Below are positions 25,936-33,731 of a DNA stretch of 35,585 bases, in pieces. The notes beneath the pieces were generated by a model. It was not told the origin of the DNA, did no database searches, and was given only the letters and a program-made list of their open reading frames with translations. The stretch's first letter is position 1. Each line of letters opens with the position of its first letter. This DNA is from RGIG5579 sp045602025 (GTDB taxonomy: Bacteria; Bacillota; Clostridia; Oscillospirales; SIG627): contig JAZSAT010000032.1 of assembly GCA_045602025.1 (NCBI GenBank), positions 1 to 35,585 on the forward strand. Reading direction: 5' to 3'. Both the position numbers and the translations under genes were made by a program.

Positions 25936-26943
25936 ATGTCTGTAAAAGTTGCTATTAACGGTTTTGGTCGTATCGGCCGTCTTGCATTCCGCCAGATGTT
26001 CGCAGCTGAAGGCTACGAAGTTGTTGCCATCAATGACCTTACCAACCCCAAAATGCTCGCACACCTTCTGAAGTATGACTCTGCTCAGGGTCGTTACAAC
26101 AAGGCTGTTGAAGCTACTGAAAACTCCATCATCGTTGACGGTAAGGAAATTACCATCTACGCTGAGCCCGACGCTTCCAAGCTTCCCTGGGGCGAGCTTG
26201 GTGTTGACGTTGTTCTCGAATGCACCGGTTTCTACACCTCCAAGGCAAAGGCAAGCGCACACATCACCGCAGGCGCAAAGAAGGTTGTTATCTCTGCTCC
26301 CGCAGGCAACGATCTTCCCACCGTTGTTTACAATGTAAACCACAACATCCTTACCAAGGATGACACTGTTATTTCCGCAGCTTCCTGCACCACCAACTGC
26401 CTTGCTCCCATGGCTAAGGCTCTTAATGATTTTGCTCCCATCCAGAGCGGTATCATGACCACTGTTCACGCTTACACCGGTGACCAGATGATCCTCGACG
26501 GTCCCCACAGAAAGGGCGACTTCCGCAGAGCAAGAGCAGGCGCGGTTAACATCGTTCACAACTCTACCGGTGCTGCAAAGGCAATCGGTCTTGTTATCCC
26601 CGAACTGAATGGCAAGCTCATCGGCGCTGCTCAGAGAATCCCCACCCCCACCGGTTCTACCACCATCCTGATCGCTGTTGTTAAGGGCAAGGATGTTACC
26701 GTTGAGGGCATCAACGCTGCTATGAAGGCTGCTGCTACCGAGTCCTTCGAGTACAACACCGACGAGATCGTATCTTCCGATATCATCGGTGCTACCGCAG
26801 GTTCTATCTTCGACGCTACCCAGACCATGGTTGCTAAGATCGACGATGATACCTATCAGGTACAGGTTGTTGCTTGGTATGACAACGAGAACTCCTACAC
26901 CAGCCAGATGGTTCGTACCATCAAGTATTTCGCAGAAATCTAA
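25936..26943 (+). CDS. gap: glyceraldehyde-3-phosphate dehydrogenase, type I
   Basis: The glycolytic enzyme that oxidises glyceraldehyde 3-phosphate to 1,3-bisphosphoglycerate. 335 residues. The Rossmann motif is INGFGRIGR, and Asp34 (AIND) points to NAD preference. Catalytic Cys151 lies in SCTTNC and His178 in VHAYTGDQ. Codon choice is visibly strongly biased (GTT, CTT, GCT, TCC), as expected for a highly expressed gene. It has its own promoter and terminator and stands alone between tatD and the second paralogue cluster. Confidence 0.98.
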   Translation: MSVKVAINGFGRIGRLAFRQMFAAEGYEVVAINDLTNPKMLAHLLKYDSAQGRYNKAVEATENSIIVDGKEITIYAEPDASKLPWGELGVDVVLECTGFYTSKAKASAHITAGAKKVVISAPAGNDLPTVVYNVNHNILTKDDTVISAASCTTNCLAPMAKALNDFAPIQSGIMTTVHAYTGDQMILDGPHRKGDFRRARAGAVNIVHNSTGAAKAIGLVIPELNGKLIGAAQRIPTPTGSTTILIAVVKGKDVTVEGINAAMKAAATESFEYNTDEIVSSDIIGATAGSIFDATQTMVAKIDDDTYQVQVVAWYDNENSYTSQMVRTIKYFAEI

Positions 26944-26960
26944 GAAATACAAAATACAAA

Positions 26961-26988
26961 AGAGCACCTGTTTGGGTGCTCTTTTTTT
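26961..26988 (+). terminator. terminator of gapA
   Basis: The 8-bp stem AGAGCACC/GGTGCTCT (26961-26968/26975-26982) with a 6-nt loop is followed by a run of T to 26988. It lies 17 bp after the stop. Confidence 0.92.
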
Positions 26989-27004
26989 GTGAAGAAAAAA
27001 GAAA

Positions 27005-27027
27005 GGCATTCGCGGGCAGCGAATGCC
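27005..27027. repeat. hairpin element GGCATTCGC...GCGAATGCC, copy 2
   Basis: The same 9-bp arms as at 22708-22730, with loop GGGCA in place of AGGAA. It stands between the gapA terminator and the long repeat at 27053. Confidence 0.7.
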
Positions 27028-27052
27028 TTTTGCTTTGTTTTGTCCTTTTTTG

Positions 27053-27138
27053 AAAAAAGGGATCCAAAAAATGTTCTGTTCTTTCTTTCGAAAAAAAGTG
27101 ACACCCCAAAACTTGTTTTGGAAGGTGGAACTTTCGCC
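27053..27138 (+). repeat. 86-bp direct repeat, left copy (includes palindromic element copy A)
   Basis: Identical, by my reading, to 28683-28768 in the same orientation. The two copies bracket the paralogue gene at 27259-28611. It contains CTTTCTTTCGAAAAAAAG followed by the AAGTGACACC...GGTGGAACTT element (27096-27133). At 27145 it runs into the 119-bp element, which the right copy does not do. Confidence 0.88.
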
Positions 27139-27144
27139 GGTGGC

Positions 27145-27263
27145 GCAGTGAAATCGAGCGAGGCGAGGCGCGCCAGGGAAAGCCGAGGGCATTTACATAT
27201 GTAAATAACCGAGGTTTTATCCGAAGCGGAACAAAGCCACAGCCGATTTTACAAAGTTTTATT
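27145..27263 (-). repeat. 119-bp element downstream of a paralogue, copy 1
   Basis: Matches 28900-29018 at 117 of 119 positions by eye. It contains the palindrome ATTTACATATGTAAAT and a GC-rich part with GAGCGAGGCGAGGCGCG. Both copies end just inside the stop codon of a ceramidase-like gene, so the element was probably duplicated together with the gene. Confidence 0.85.
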
Positions 27264-28611
27264 TTTTGCACTCGTTAAGGAGACGAACCATTTCATCGGC
27301 AAATTTTTCGCCGGAGCCGGGGACGAAGCGGCAGTTCCAGGTTTCATATCCGCCGTGCTCATAGCCGATGGCAGAGGGAACATAGCCGTTGGATGCGTGA
27401 GCGAGGGTGCAGATAAAGGTAGTCTTGAAGGGGGAGTTTTCACGAACATAGGATCCGTTTTCGTGGAACATTTCGTAAGGTGCGGAAACGAAGGCGAGAT
27501 CGCCGAAAGCAACGGCAGTAAAGGGAGCGTACTGGGTGGGCTCAAGGTTCTTATAGTAGAAGGTAAAGGAAACTTCAGGTGCACCCTTAAAGCCGAACTG
27601 CTTCAGAATATCATCGGGGTAGCCTGTGGCTCCGCGTTCCTTGGAAAGTCTTACCACTTCGCGAGCCCTCTCAAGGACCTCGGGGGTGCGAACCTTACAT
27701 TCTGCAAGATATTCGCTGTGCTGGATCTTCAGGTCACTGAGGGCAACCTTTTCTTCTGCAGCAAGGCACTTTCTTGCGCCTTCCATAAAGGCGTCGTCTG
27801 CATTGGGAACCTTTCTTTCTTTATCTTCGTCAAGTACGGCAACCTGGTTGATATTGGCACTTGCACCGTAGAAAAAGGCAAATTTGCAGTTCCATTCCTT
27901 CTCGGCACTTTCACGGAAGGGATGAATATAGTCTGCGGAAAACTGACTGGGGTATTTTCTGTCTGCGCTGTAATAGTGGGTCTGGAAGTTGATGAGAAGC
28001 ACATCCTTTTTGTTTTCTCTTACAAAACGAATGGATCTCATTTCCGGATCCGCTTCGGATTCGTGGGCGATGGGATTGTCGGCTCTGGAGGGGTTCATTT
28101 TCCAGGTGCCGTCGGCAAGAAGATAGCGGCGCACAAAGCCGATACCGGGTTGATCTGCCTTGCCGGTGAAGGCTTCTTTGACAGGGTCAAGGTCACGAAG
28201 GGATTCCTCTACTGCAACGAGAAGCTGCTCTTTGTACTGCGCATTCCACTTTTCATAGCCGATACCGCGGCCGTTGGGATCGGGTCCGCCTGCGTCGGGG
28301 GCAGAGTGAGAGTGGGTACAGCTGATGATCACATTTTCCTTGGGAACACCGAAGGTCTCTTCGATCATAGCCAAAGATTCTCTTGCAATGGGCTCGAACA
28401 TTTTTTTCAGATCGGCGGTCATCACAAGGGCAACATTCTTTCCGTCGCACAGGGCGATACAGGTAAGAAGAAGGCGGTCGTGTACGCCTGTTGCCGTGCC
28501 GCTGTTATAGGTGATGGGGTCGGTTTCGGGGGTACCGGAAATATCGGCAGCCGCGTATCCGACGGAAAATCCTTTGGGCAGGGTGATGTTTTTCTCTTTC
28601 AGTTTTTCCAT
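27259..28611 (-). CDS. ceramidase-like protein without signal peptide, second cluster
   Basis: 450 residues starting MEKLKEKNITLPKGFSVGYA, with no signal peptide, so predicted cytoplasmic. It belongs to the second subfamily (GYAAADISG, CTHSHSAPDAGG, NFQTHYY). Zinc-site residues are His100 and His102, His212, Glu380 (YEMFH) and Tyr410 (YVPS). The nucleophile-like segment is YGASANINQ, with Asn for Ser. The last 87 residues match the neighbouring lipoprotein (29014-30435) at 73 positions, a recent duplication. GGAGAT precedes the ATG. It is bracketed by 86-bp direct repeats, so it could be lost or amplified by recombination. No clear promoter was seen. Confidence 0.83.
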   Translation of the reverse strand: MEKLKEKNITLPKGFSVGYAAADISGTPETDPITYNSGTATGVHDRLLLTCIALCDGKNVALVMTADLKKMFEPIARESLAMIEETFGVPKENVIISCTHSHSAPDAGGPDPNGRGIGYEKWNAQYKEQLLVAVEESLRDLDPVKEAFTGKADQPGIGFVRRYLLADGTWKMNPSRADNPIAHESEADPEMRSIRFVRENKKDVLLINFQTHYYSADRKYPSQFSADYIHPFRESAEKEWNCKFAFFYGASANINQVAVLDEDKERKVPNADDAFMEGARKCLAAEEKVALSDLKIQHSEYLAECKVRTPEVLERAREVVRLSKERGATGYPDDILKQFGFKGAPEVSFTFYYKNLEPTQYAPFTAVAFGDLAFVSAPYEMFHENGSYVRENSPFKTTFICTLAHASNGYVPSAIGYEHGGYETWNCRFVPGSGEKFADEMVRLLNECKK

Positions 28612-28682
28612 TTTTATCTCCTTTCGTACCTTTTTTGAAAAAAGGTACCAAAAAACTTTGTCTCATTTTGTCCCTTTTTTGA

Positions 28683-28768
28683 AAAAAAGGGATCCAAAAA
28701 ATGTTCTGTTCTTTCTTTCGAAAAAAAGTGACACCCCAAAACTTGTTTTGGAAGGTGGAACTTTCGCC
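28683..28768 (+). repeat. 86-bp direct repeat, right copy (includes palindromic element copy B)
   Basis: Identical to 27053-27138. It lies upstream of the leaderless paralogue. A further palindrome, GTACCTTTTTTGAAAAAAGGTAC, sits at about 28626-28648 next to the ribosome binding site. The rest of the 402-bp gap between the two paralogues is AT-rich sequence (28775-28895) without a recognisable gene. Confidence 0.88.
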
Positions 28769-28899
28769 AGTGGGAAAGAACCAAAGAAACTTCTTAAGAA
28801 ATAAAATAATAAAGGGATTTTAAACCAATTTTATCTTTTAATAGTCCGGTTTCTTTTTTGCCTGCTTTTTTCTTTTTAAAAGTAATGAAGTGATAAAAC

Positions 28900-29018
28900 G
28901 CAGTGAAATCGAGCGAGGCGAGGCGCGCGAGGGAAAGCCGAGGGCGTTTACATATGTAAATAACCGAGGTTTTATCCGAAGCGGAACAAAGCCACAGCCG
29001 ATTTTACAAAGTTTTATT
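28900..29018 (-). repeat. 119-bp element downstream of a paralogue, copy 2
   Basis: 117 of 119 positions are shared with 27145-27263. Here it is preceded by GATAAAAC, which pairs with GTTTTATC inside the element, so this copy has terminal inverted arms. It ends just inside the stop codon of the lipoprotein gene. Confidence 0.85.
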
Positions 29019-30435
29019 TGTTGCATTCGTTAAGGAGCCGGATCATTTCATTTGCAAATGCTTCGCCCGAGCCTTGTACAAAGCGGCAGTTGAAGGTCTC
29101 GTAAGAGCCGTGCTCATAGCCAATGGCGGTGGGTACATAGCCGTTTGCCGCGTGGGCGAGCGTACAGATGAAGGTGGTTTCATAGGGGGAATTTTCCCGC
29201 ACATAGGAGCCGTTCTCGTGGAACATTTCATAAGAAGCGGAAACGAAAGCCACATCGCCGAAGGCAATGGCAGTAAAGGGAATCTCCTGGGTAGGCTCAA
29301 GATTCTTGTAGTAAAGGGTAAAGCTTACTTCATTGGCATCCACAAAGCCGTATTTTTGCATCAGGGCTTTGCCTTCTGCGGTGCTTGTGCCAAGCTTTGT
29401 GATCTCATCTGCCTGAGCGATTCTCTCGGGGGTACGGACCATACAGGTAGCAGTATAATCGCTGTGTTGAATCTTAATTTTGCCTACGGGAACTTCTTTT
29501 TCTTCGGAAATGCAGTTTCCCAACCCGTCCATAAAGGCCTCGTCGGGGTCTTCCGCCTTGTTATCTTCGGGAAGCATGGCGATCTGATTGATATCAGCAC
29601 TTGCTCCGGAAAAGTATGCGAAGAGGCAGTCAAATTCCTTCTGGGCACTTTCACGGAAGGGACCTACGAAGTCTGCCGTAAATTGATTGGGGTATTTTTT
29701 CTCTGCACTGTAGTAGTGAGTCTGGAAGTTGACAAGAAGCACATCCTTCTTATTCTCCCGTTCAAAGCGAACGGTGCGCATTTCGGGATCGGCCTCGGAT
29801 TCGTGTTTGATGGGCTTCATGCTTCTGGAAGGATTCATTTTCCAGGTGCCGTTTTCCAAAAGGTAACGGCGGACAAAGCCGATACCGGGCTGCTCTGCCT
29901 TGCCTGTAAAGACCTTTTCCACAGGGTCAAGATCCCTCAGGGCCTCTTCTACGGCCACAAGAAGCTGTCTTCTGTACTGATAGGACCACTTGACATTTCC
30001 CGTGCCCTTGCTTCCTGCGTCGGGCGCACCGTGGGTGTGGGTACAGCTGATGATGATATTGGATTGGGGAATACCGAATTCCTGCTCGATCAGGTCCAGA
30101 GAGATCTTGCCCAGCTCCTCAAACATCTTCTTCAAATCGGCGGTCATGACAAGGGCGATCTCTTCCCCGTCCCAAAGGGCAATGCAGGTGAGCATCAAGG
30201 GGTCGTGTACCCCGAGAGCCGTACCGCCGTAATAGGAAATGGGGTGAGTGCCCGGAGAACCGGAAATATCCACAGAGGAATACCCCACTGCAAAGGAGTC
30301 GGGATAGGTGATCTCATCTTCCTTTTTGTTTTCCACCGTTTCTTCCGGCGGTACCTCCGAAGGAAGCTGACTTCGGCAGGAGACCATACTCAAAAGAAGA
30401 CAGATTAAGAGAAATATGGAAAGGATTTTTTTCAT
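29014..30435 (-). CDS. ceramidase-like lipoprotein, second cluster
   Basis: 473 residues from ATG 30435. This start is preferred over ATG 30447 because GGAG stands 6 nt before it, and because it gives a canonical leader ending in MVSC (Cys20) like the other members. An acidic linker follows. Zinc-site residues are His133 and His135 (THTH), His240 (NFQTHYY), Glu403 (YEMFH) and Tyr433 (YVPT). The nucleophile-like segment is SGASADINQ, with Asn for Ser. It is very close to the leaderless protein that follows. Only about 28 bp separate its start from the terminator of the preceding gene, with no visible promoter, so expression probably depends on read-through. Confidence 0.85.
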   Translation of the reverse strand: MKKILSIFLLICLLLSMVSCRSQLPSEVPPEETVENKKEDEITYPDSFAVGYSSVDISGSPGTHPISYYGGTALGVHDPLMLTCIALWDGEEIALVMTADLKKMFEELGKISLDLIEQEFGIPQSNIIISCTHTHGAPDAGSKGTGNVKWSYQYRRQLLVAVEEALRDLDPVEKVFTGKAEQPGIGFVRRYLLENGTWKMNPSRSMKPIKHESEADPEMRTVRFERENKKDVLLVNFQTHYYSAEKKYPNQFTADFVGPFRESAQKEFDCLFAYFSGASADINQIAMLPEDNKAEDPDEAFMDGLGNCISEEKEVPVGKIKIQHSDYTATCMVRTPERIAQADEITKLGTSTAEGKALMQKYGFVDANEVSFTLYYKNLEPTQEIPFTAIAFGDVAFVSASYEMFHENGSYVRENSPYETTFICTLAHAANGYVPTAIGYEHGSYETFNCRFVQGSGEAFANEMIRLLNECNK

Positions 30436-30462
30436 ATACTTCTCCATAAAAATCGTTTTGCG

Positions 30463-30489
30463 AAAAAAGGTCTGTAAACATACAGACCT
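30463..30489 (-). terminator. terminator or attenuator between two paralogues
   Basis: On the minus strand the stem AGGTCTGTA/TACAGACCT with a 4-nt loop is followed by six T. It ends the gene at 30505-31941 but leaves too little room for a promoter of the next gene, so it may be a partial terminator. Confidence 0.85.
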
Positions 30490-30504
30490 CTTTCGTTCTA
30501 TTTG

Positions 30505-31941
30505 TTATTCTGCGTCGCAAGCTTTCAAAAGACGAACGATTTCATCAGCGAAAAGCTCACCGGAGCCTGCTACAAAGCGGCAGTTCCAGGTTTCGTACCC
30601 GCCGTGCTCATAGCCGATGGCAGTGGGAACATATCCGTTTGCCGCGTGAGCCAGGGTACAAACGAAGGTGGTCTCATAGGGGGAATTATCCCTTACATAG
30701 GAGCCATGCTCGTGGAACATTTCGTAAGCTGCGGAAACAAAAGCTACATCGCCGAAGGCAATGGCGGTAAAGGGAACCTCCATGGTGGGCTCGGAGCTTC
30801 CGTAATAGACAGCAAAGGTTGCTTCGTCATAACTTGCAAAGCCGTATTGTTTGATCAGGGCATTTTGCTGAGCAATGTCTTTGGTAGAGGAGATTTCTTT
30901 TGCCTGCTCCAGTTTTTCGGGAGTATCGATCTTGCACTGTGCGGTGTATTTGCTGTGCTGGATCTTAAGATCACCGAGTTTGATCTTTTTCTCTGCCTTC
31001 AGGCACTTTCTTGCGCCTTCCATAAAGGCTTCGTCTGCATTCTCTGCCTTTTCATCGGTGGGAAGTATAGCACGCTGGTTGATATCGGCACTTGCGCCGG
31101 AGTAGTAAGCAAAGAGGCAGTCAAATTCTTCCTCGGCACTCTTGCGGAAGGGATCTACAAAGTCTGCTGAGAGTGCTTCGGGAACCTTGGCACCGTAGTA
31201 GTGAGTCTGGAAGTTTACAAGAAGAACGTCCTTCTTGTTCTTTCTGTCAAAGCGGATGGTGCGCATTTCGGGATCGGCCTCGGATTCGTGCTCTACGGGG
31301 TTGTCATTTATGCTGGGGTTCATCTTCCAGCTGCCGTTGGCAAGCTTATAGCGGCGGACGAAGCCGATGCCGGGCTGGTCTGCCTTGCCGGAGTATGCAG
31401 CCTCTACCTCGTCAAGATCACGAAGGGCATTTTCTACTGCAACGGGAAGCTGCTTGTAGTAATTCTGCAGCCACTGAGATTTTCCTTGGCCATCCGTAGC
31501 CGTGTCGGGCGCGGAGTGGGTATGGGTGCAGGTGATAATGATGTTTTCTTCGGGAATGCCGAATTTATTTTTGATAATGGAAAAAGAACGGTTGGCCACA
31601 GATTCGAACATTTTCTTTACATCTGCGGTCATAATGAGGGCAACCTCTTCTCCGTCCCAAACGGCAACGCAGGTAAGAAGCAGAGGATCATAAATCTTGT
31701 TGGCGGTGCCGCCATCGATGGCAACAGGGGTGATGGAGGGGTCACCGGAAATGTCAGCGGTGCCGTAGCCGATGGCAAAGCCGTCGGGATATTTGATATC
31801 GCCGGTTTGTTTTTCGCCTTCTGCGTTTTCTTTTTCTTCTTCGCCGGGGGTCTTAGTGGGATCGGAAAGCTGTCCGCCGCCGCAAGCGCAAAGGGACAGA
31901 AGAAGAGAAAGCAAAAGGATGAGTGAAATAATTCTTTTCAT
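30505..31941 (-). CDS. ceramidase-like lipoprotein, second cluster
   Basis: 478 residues. The signal peptide ends in LCAC (Cys20), followed by GGG and a Glu/Lys-rich linker to about 50. Motifs are GYGTADISGD, His140 and His142 (THTH, then SAPD), VRRYKLANG, HESEADPEMR, His247 (NFQTHYY), Glu407 (YEMFH) and Tyr437 (YVPT). The nucleophile-like motif is SGASADINQ. AAGGAG precedes the start. The leader carries a small inverted repeat, AATAGG/CCTATT (31963-31968/31976-31981). A terminator upstream (32042-32075) separates it from the preceding paralogue, so it must have its own promoter; I found no convincing one. Confidence 0.85.
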   Translation of the reverse strand: MKRIISLILLLSLLLSLCACGGGQLSDPTKTPGEEEKENAEGEKQTGDIKYPDGFAIGYGTADISGDPSITPVAIDGGTANKIYDPLLLTCVAVWDGEEVALIMTADVKKMFESVANRSFSIIKNKFGIPEENIIITCTHTHSAPDTATDGQGKSQWLQNYYKQLPVAVENALRDLDEVEAAYSGKADQPGIGFVRRYKLANGSWKMNPSINDNPVEHESEADPEMRTIRFDRKNKKDVLLVNFQTHYYGAKVPEALSADFVDPFRKSAEEEFDCLFAYYSGASADINQRAILPTDEKAENADEAFMEGARKCLKAEKKIKLGDLKIQHSKYTAQCKIDTPEKLEQAKEISSTKDIAQQNALIKQYGFASYDEATFAVYYGSSEPTMEVPFTAIAFGDVAFVSAAYEMFHEHGSYVRDNSPYETTFVCTLAHAANGYVPTAIGYEHGGYETWNCRFVAGSGELFADEIVRLLKACDAE

Positions 31942-32041
31942 AGTTTTCTCCTTATGGGTTTAATAGGTTTTTTCCCTATTTTTATTCTATCAAACGGGAG
32001 AAAAAAGAAGTGAACAATTCGTTAACTTTCCGATATTTTTG

Positions 32042-32075
32042 AAAAAAATAAGGCGCACTGCATAAAAAGTGCGCC
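32042..32075 (-). terminator. terminator of the first lipoprotein gene of the second cluster
   Basis: On the minus strand the stem GGCGCACT/AGTGCGCC with an 8-nt loop is followed by TTA and seven T. It lies 17 bp after the stop of the gene at 32093-33586. Confidence 0.9.
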
Positions 32076-32092
32076 CGATTTTTGTATGATTT

Positions 32093-33586
32093 TTATTTTT
32101 TGCTGTAATTCTCGTTCAGCATACGAACAAGTTCGTTTGCGAACTCTTCACCGCTACCCGGTCTGAAGGCACAGTTGAAGGTTTCATAAGAGCCGTTTTC
32201 AAAGCCGAGGGCAGAGGGAACATAGCCCAGGGCACCGCCTGCCAGCGTGCAAACAAAGGTGTTCTTAAAGGGGGAGGAGTCCCGAACCTGTTTACCGTTT
32301 TCGTGGAACATCTCATAAGGGGTGGTACAGAAAGCCACATCACCGAAGGAAATGGCTGTAAAGGGAACGGGGAGGGTCTCGGGGAGATCCTTGTGACGGA
32401 GGGTGTGCTGGATCTCGAGATCGGATTCAATGCCGTACTTTTTCATAAGAGACGCGCCCTCTGCCGTAGCGGCACCGCCTGCGGAGCCTGCTTCTCTGAC
32501 CTGCTCCACTCTTTCGGGGCTGCGCTGCATGCAGGTACCGGTGTATATATTACGGTTACCGATCACCTTGCCGATTTCGACCTTTTCTTCTTTGCTCAGA
32601 GAATCCTCCGTGGCGGGAATAAAGGAGTTTTTCACAACATCGTCATAGCCGTTGAATTTTCTTTCCCCTTCAATGGCAGTGGAAAAGCCTACATTGGCTC
32701 CTGCTCCGGAGTAATAAGCAACAAGACAGTCAAATTTTTCAGCGGCCTGATCGCGGAAGGGAGCGACAAAGTCTGCGGAAAACTGAGAGGGGTAACGCTT
32801 GTCGGCACCGCCGTAGTGGGTCTGGAAGTTGACCATGAGAACATCTTTTTTGTTCTTTCTGTCAAAACGGATGGTACGAAGCTCGGGATCTGCATCACTT
32901 TCGTGAGCGATGGCACCCGCTGCCGCACCGGGGCTGGAAAAGCCGCCGTTTTCCAGATAGTATCTGCGGACGAAGGTGGAGCCTTCGGCAACATTTGCTT
33001 TGCCGGTGTATGCGCCTTCCAGCTCATCAAGATCGCGAAGGGCCTTATCCACAACTTTTGTCAGCTGCTTATAGTACTGCTGCTGCCAGCGGATATTGCC
33101 GTTTACATCCTCACCTGCGTCGGGAGCAGAGTGGGAATGAGTACAGCTGATGATCACATTGCTCTGAGGAATGCCGAAGTTCTTTTCGATCTGCTCCAGG
33201 CTTCTGTCGGCAACATTGCTGGCGCCCACCCAGTTTTCACCGTACATCTTTTTCAGATCGGCGGTCATCACAAGGGCAACATTTTCCCCGTCCCAAAGGG
33301 CGATACAGGTGAGCATCAAAGGATCGTGCACACCCTCGGCAGTACCGCCGTAATATACCATATGGTTGGATGCGGGATCGCCGGAAATATCAACGCTTGC
33401 ATATCCTACGGCATAGGAGTCCGGGTAGACGATCTCGCCGGTTTCCTGGGCTTCTTCTTCGTTTTCTTTCTGAACCTCTTCTTTTTTCTCGCCTTCCTCA
33501 GATCCGCCTGCGAGAGAAGCGGAGCAGCCGAAAAGAAGCGGCAGACAAAGGGAGAGAAGAAGGAGCAGTACAATGATTTTTTTCAT
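32093..33586 (-). CDS. ceramidase-like lipoprotein, second cluster, most divergent member
   Basis: 497 residues, the longest stand-alone member. The lipobox is LFGC (Cys21), with a long acidic linker to about 55. Zinc-site residues are His150 and His152 (CTHSH), His257 (NFQTHYG), Glu425 (YEMFH) and Tyr455 (YVPS). It differs from its cluster in VRRYYLENGGFSSPGA, in a Gly/Ala-rich stretch, and in the nucleophile-like segment SGAGANVG, where the Ser is Gly. It also has about ten extra residues before the first HxH. It has its own promoter and terminator, so it is a single-gene unit, divergent from nadE. Confidence 0.84.
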   Translation of the reverse strand: MKKIIVLLLLLSLCLPLLFGCSASLAGGSEEGEKKEEVQKENEEEAQETGEIVYPDSYAVGYASVDISGDPASNHMVYYGGTAEGVHDPLMLTCIALWDGENVALVMTADLKKMYGENWVGASNVADRSLEQIEKNFGIPQSNVIISCTHSHSAPDAGEDVNGNIRWQQQYYKQLTKVVDKALRDLDELEGAYTGKANVAEGSTFVRRYYLENGGFSSPGAAAGAIAHESDADPELRTIRFDRKNKKDVLMVNFQTHYGGADKRYPSQFSADFVAPFRDQAAEKFDCLVAYYSGAGANVGFSTAIEGERKFNGYDDVVKNSFIPATEDSLSKEEKVEIGKVIGNRNIYTGTCMQRSPERVEQVREAGSAGGAATAEGASLMKKYGIESDLEIQHTLRHKDLPETLPVPFTAISFGDVAFCTTPYEMFHENGKQVRDSSPFKNTFVCTLAGGALGYVPSALGFENGSYETFNCAFRPGSGEEFANELVRMLNENYSKK

Positions 33587-33614
33587 AACAGACCTCTTTT
33601 TTTGCTTTTTTTAC

Positions 33615-33643
33615 AGTTTAGCAAAAATGTTTTCCTTTTGCAA
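33615..33643 (-). promoter_or_regulatory. putative promoter of the 497-residue lipoprotein gene
   Basis: On the minus strand TTGCAA (33638-33643), a 17-bp spacer and TAAACT (33615-33620) lie about 30 bp before the start. AGAGGT serves as ribosome binding site. Confidence 0.55.
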
Positions 33644-33657
33644 GGGGAAAAAAGCGA

Positions 33658-33686
33658 TTGACCGTTTTCTTTTCTTATGTTATGAT
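33658..33686 (+). promoter_or_regulatory. promoter of nadE
   Basis: TTGACC (33658-33663), a 17-bp spacer and TATGAT (33681-33686) lie 45 bp before the nadE start and are divergent from the lipoprotein promoter, 14 bp away. Confidence 0.7.
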
Positions 33687-33731
33687 AAAAAAGTAAATTT
33701 CATGGGAAGATCCCTTTCAAAAGGAGATATT

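Noticed and set aside
25912..27192. Open frame of 426 codons opposite gapA
   Set aside because: It is the complement of the strongly codon-biased gapA gene and runs through its terminator.
8453..33586. Naming the ten proteins plainly as ceramidases
   Set aside because: The nucleophile Ser and the C-terminal domain of true ceramidases are mostly absent, so only superfamily membership is claimed.
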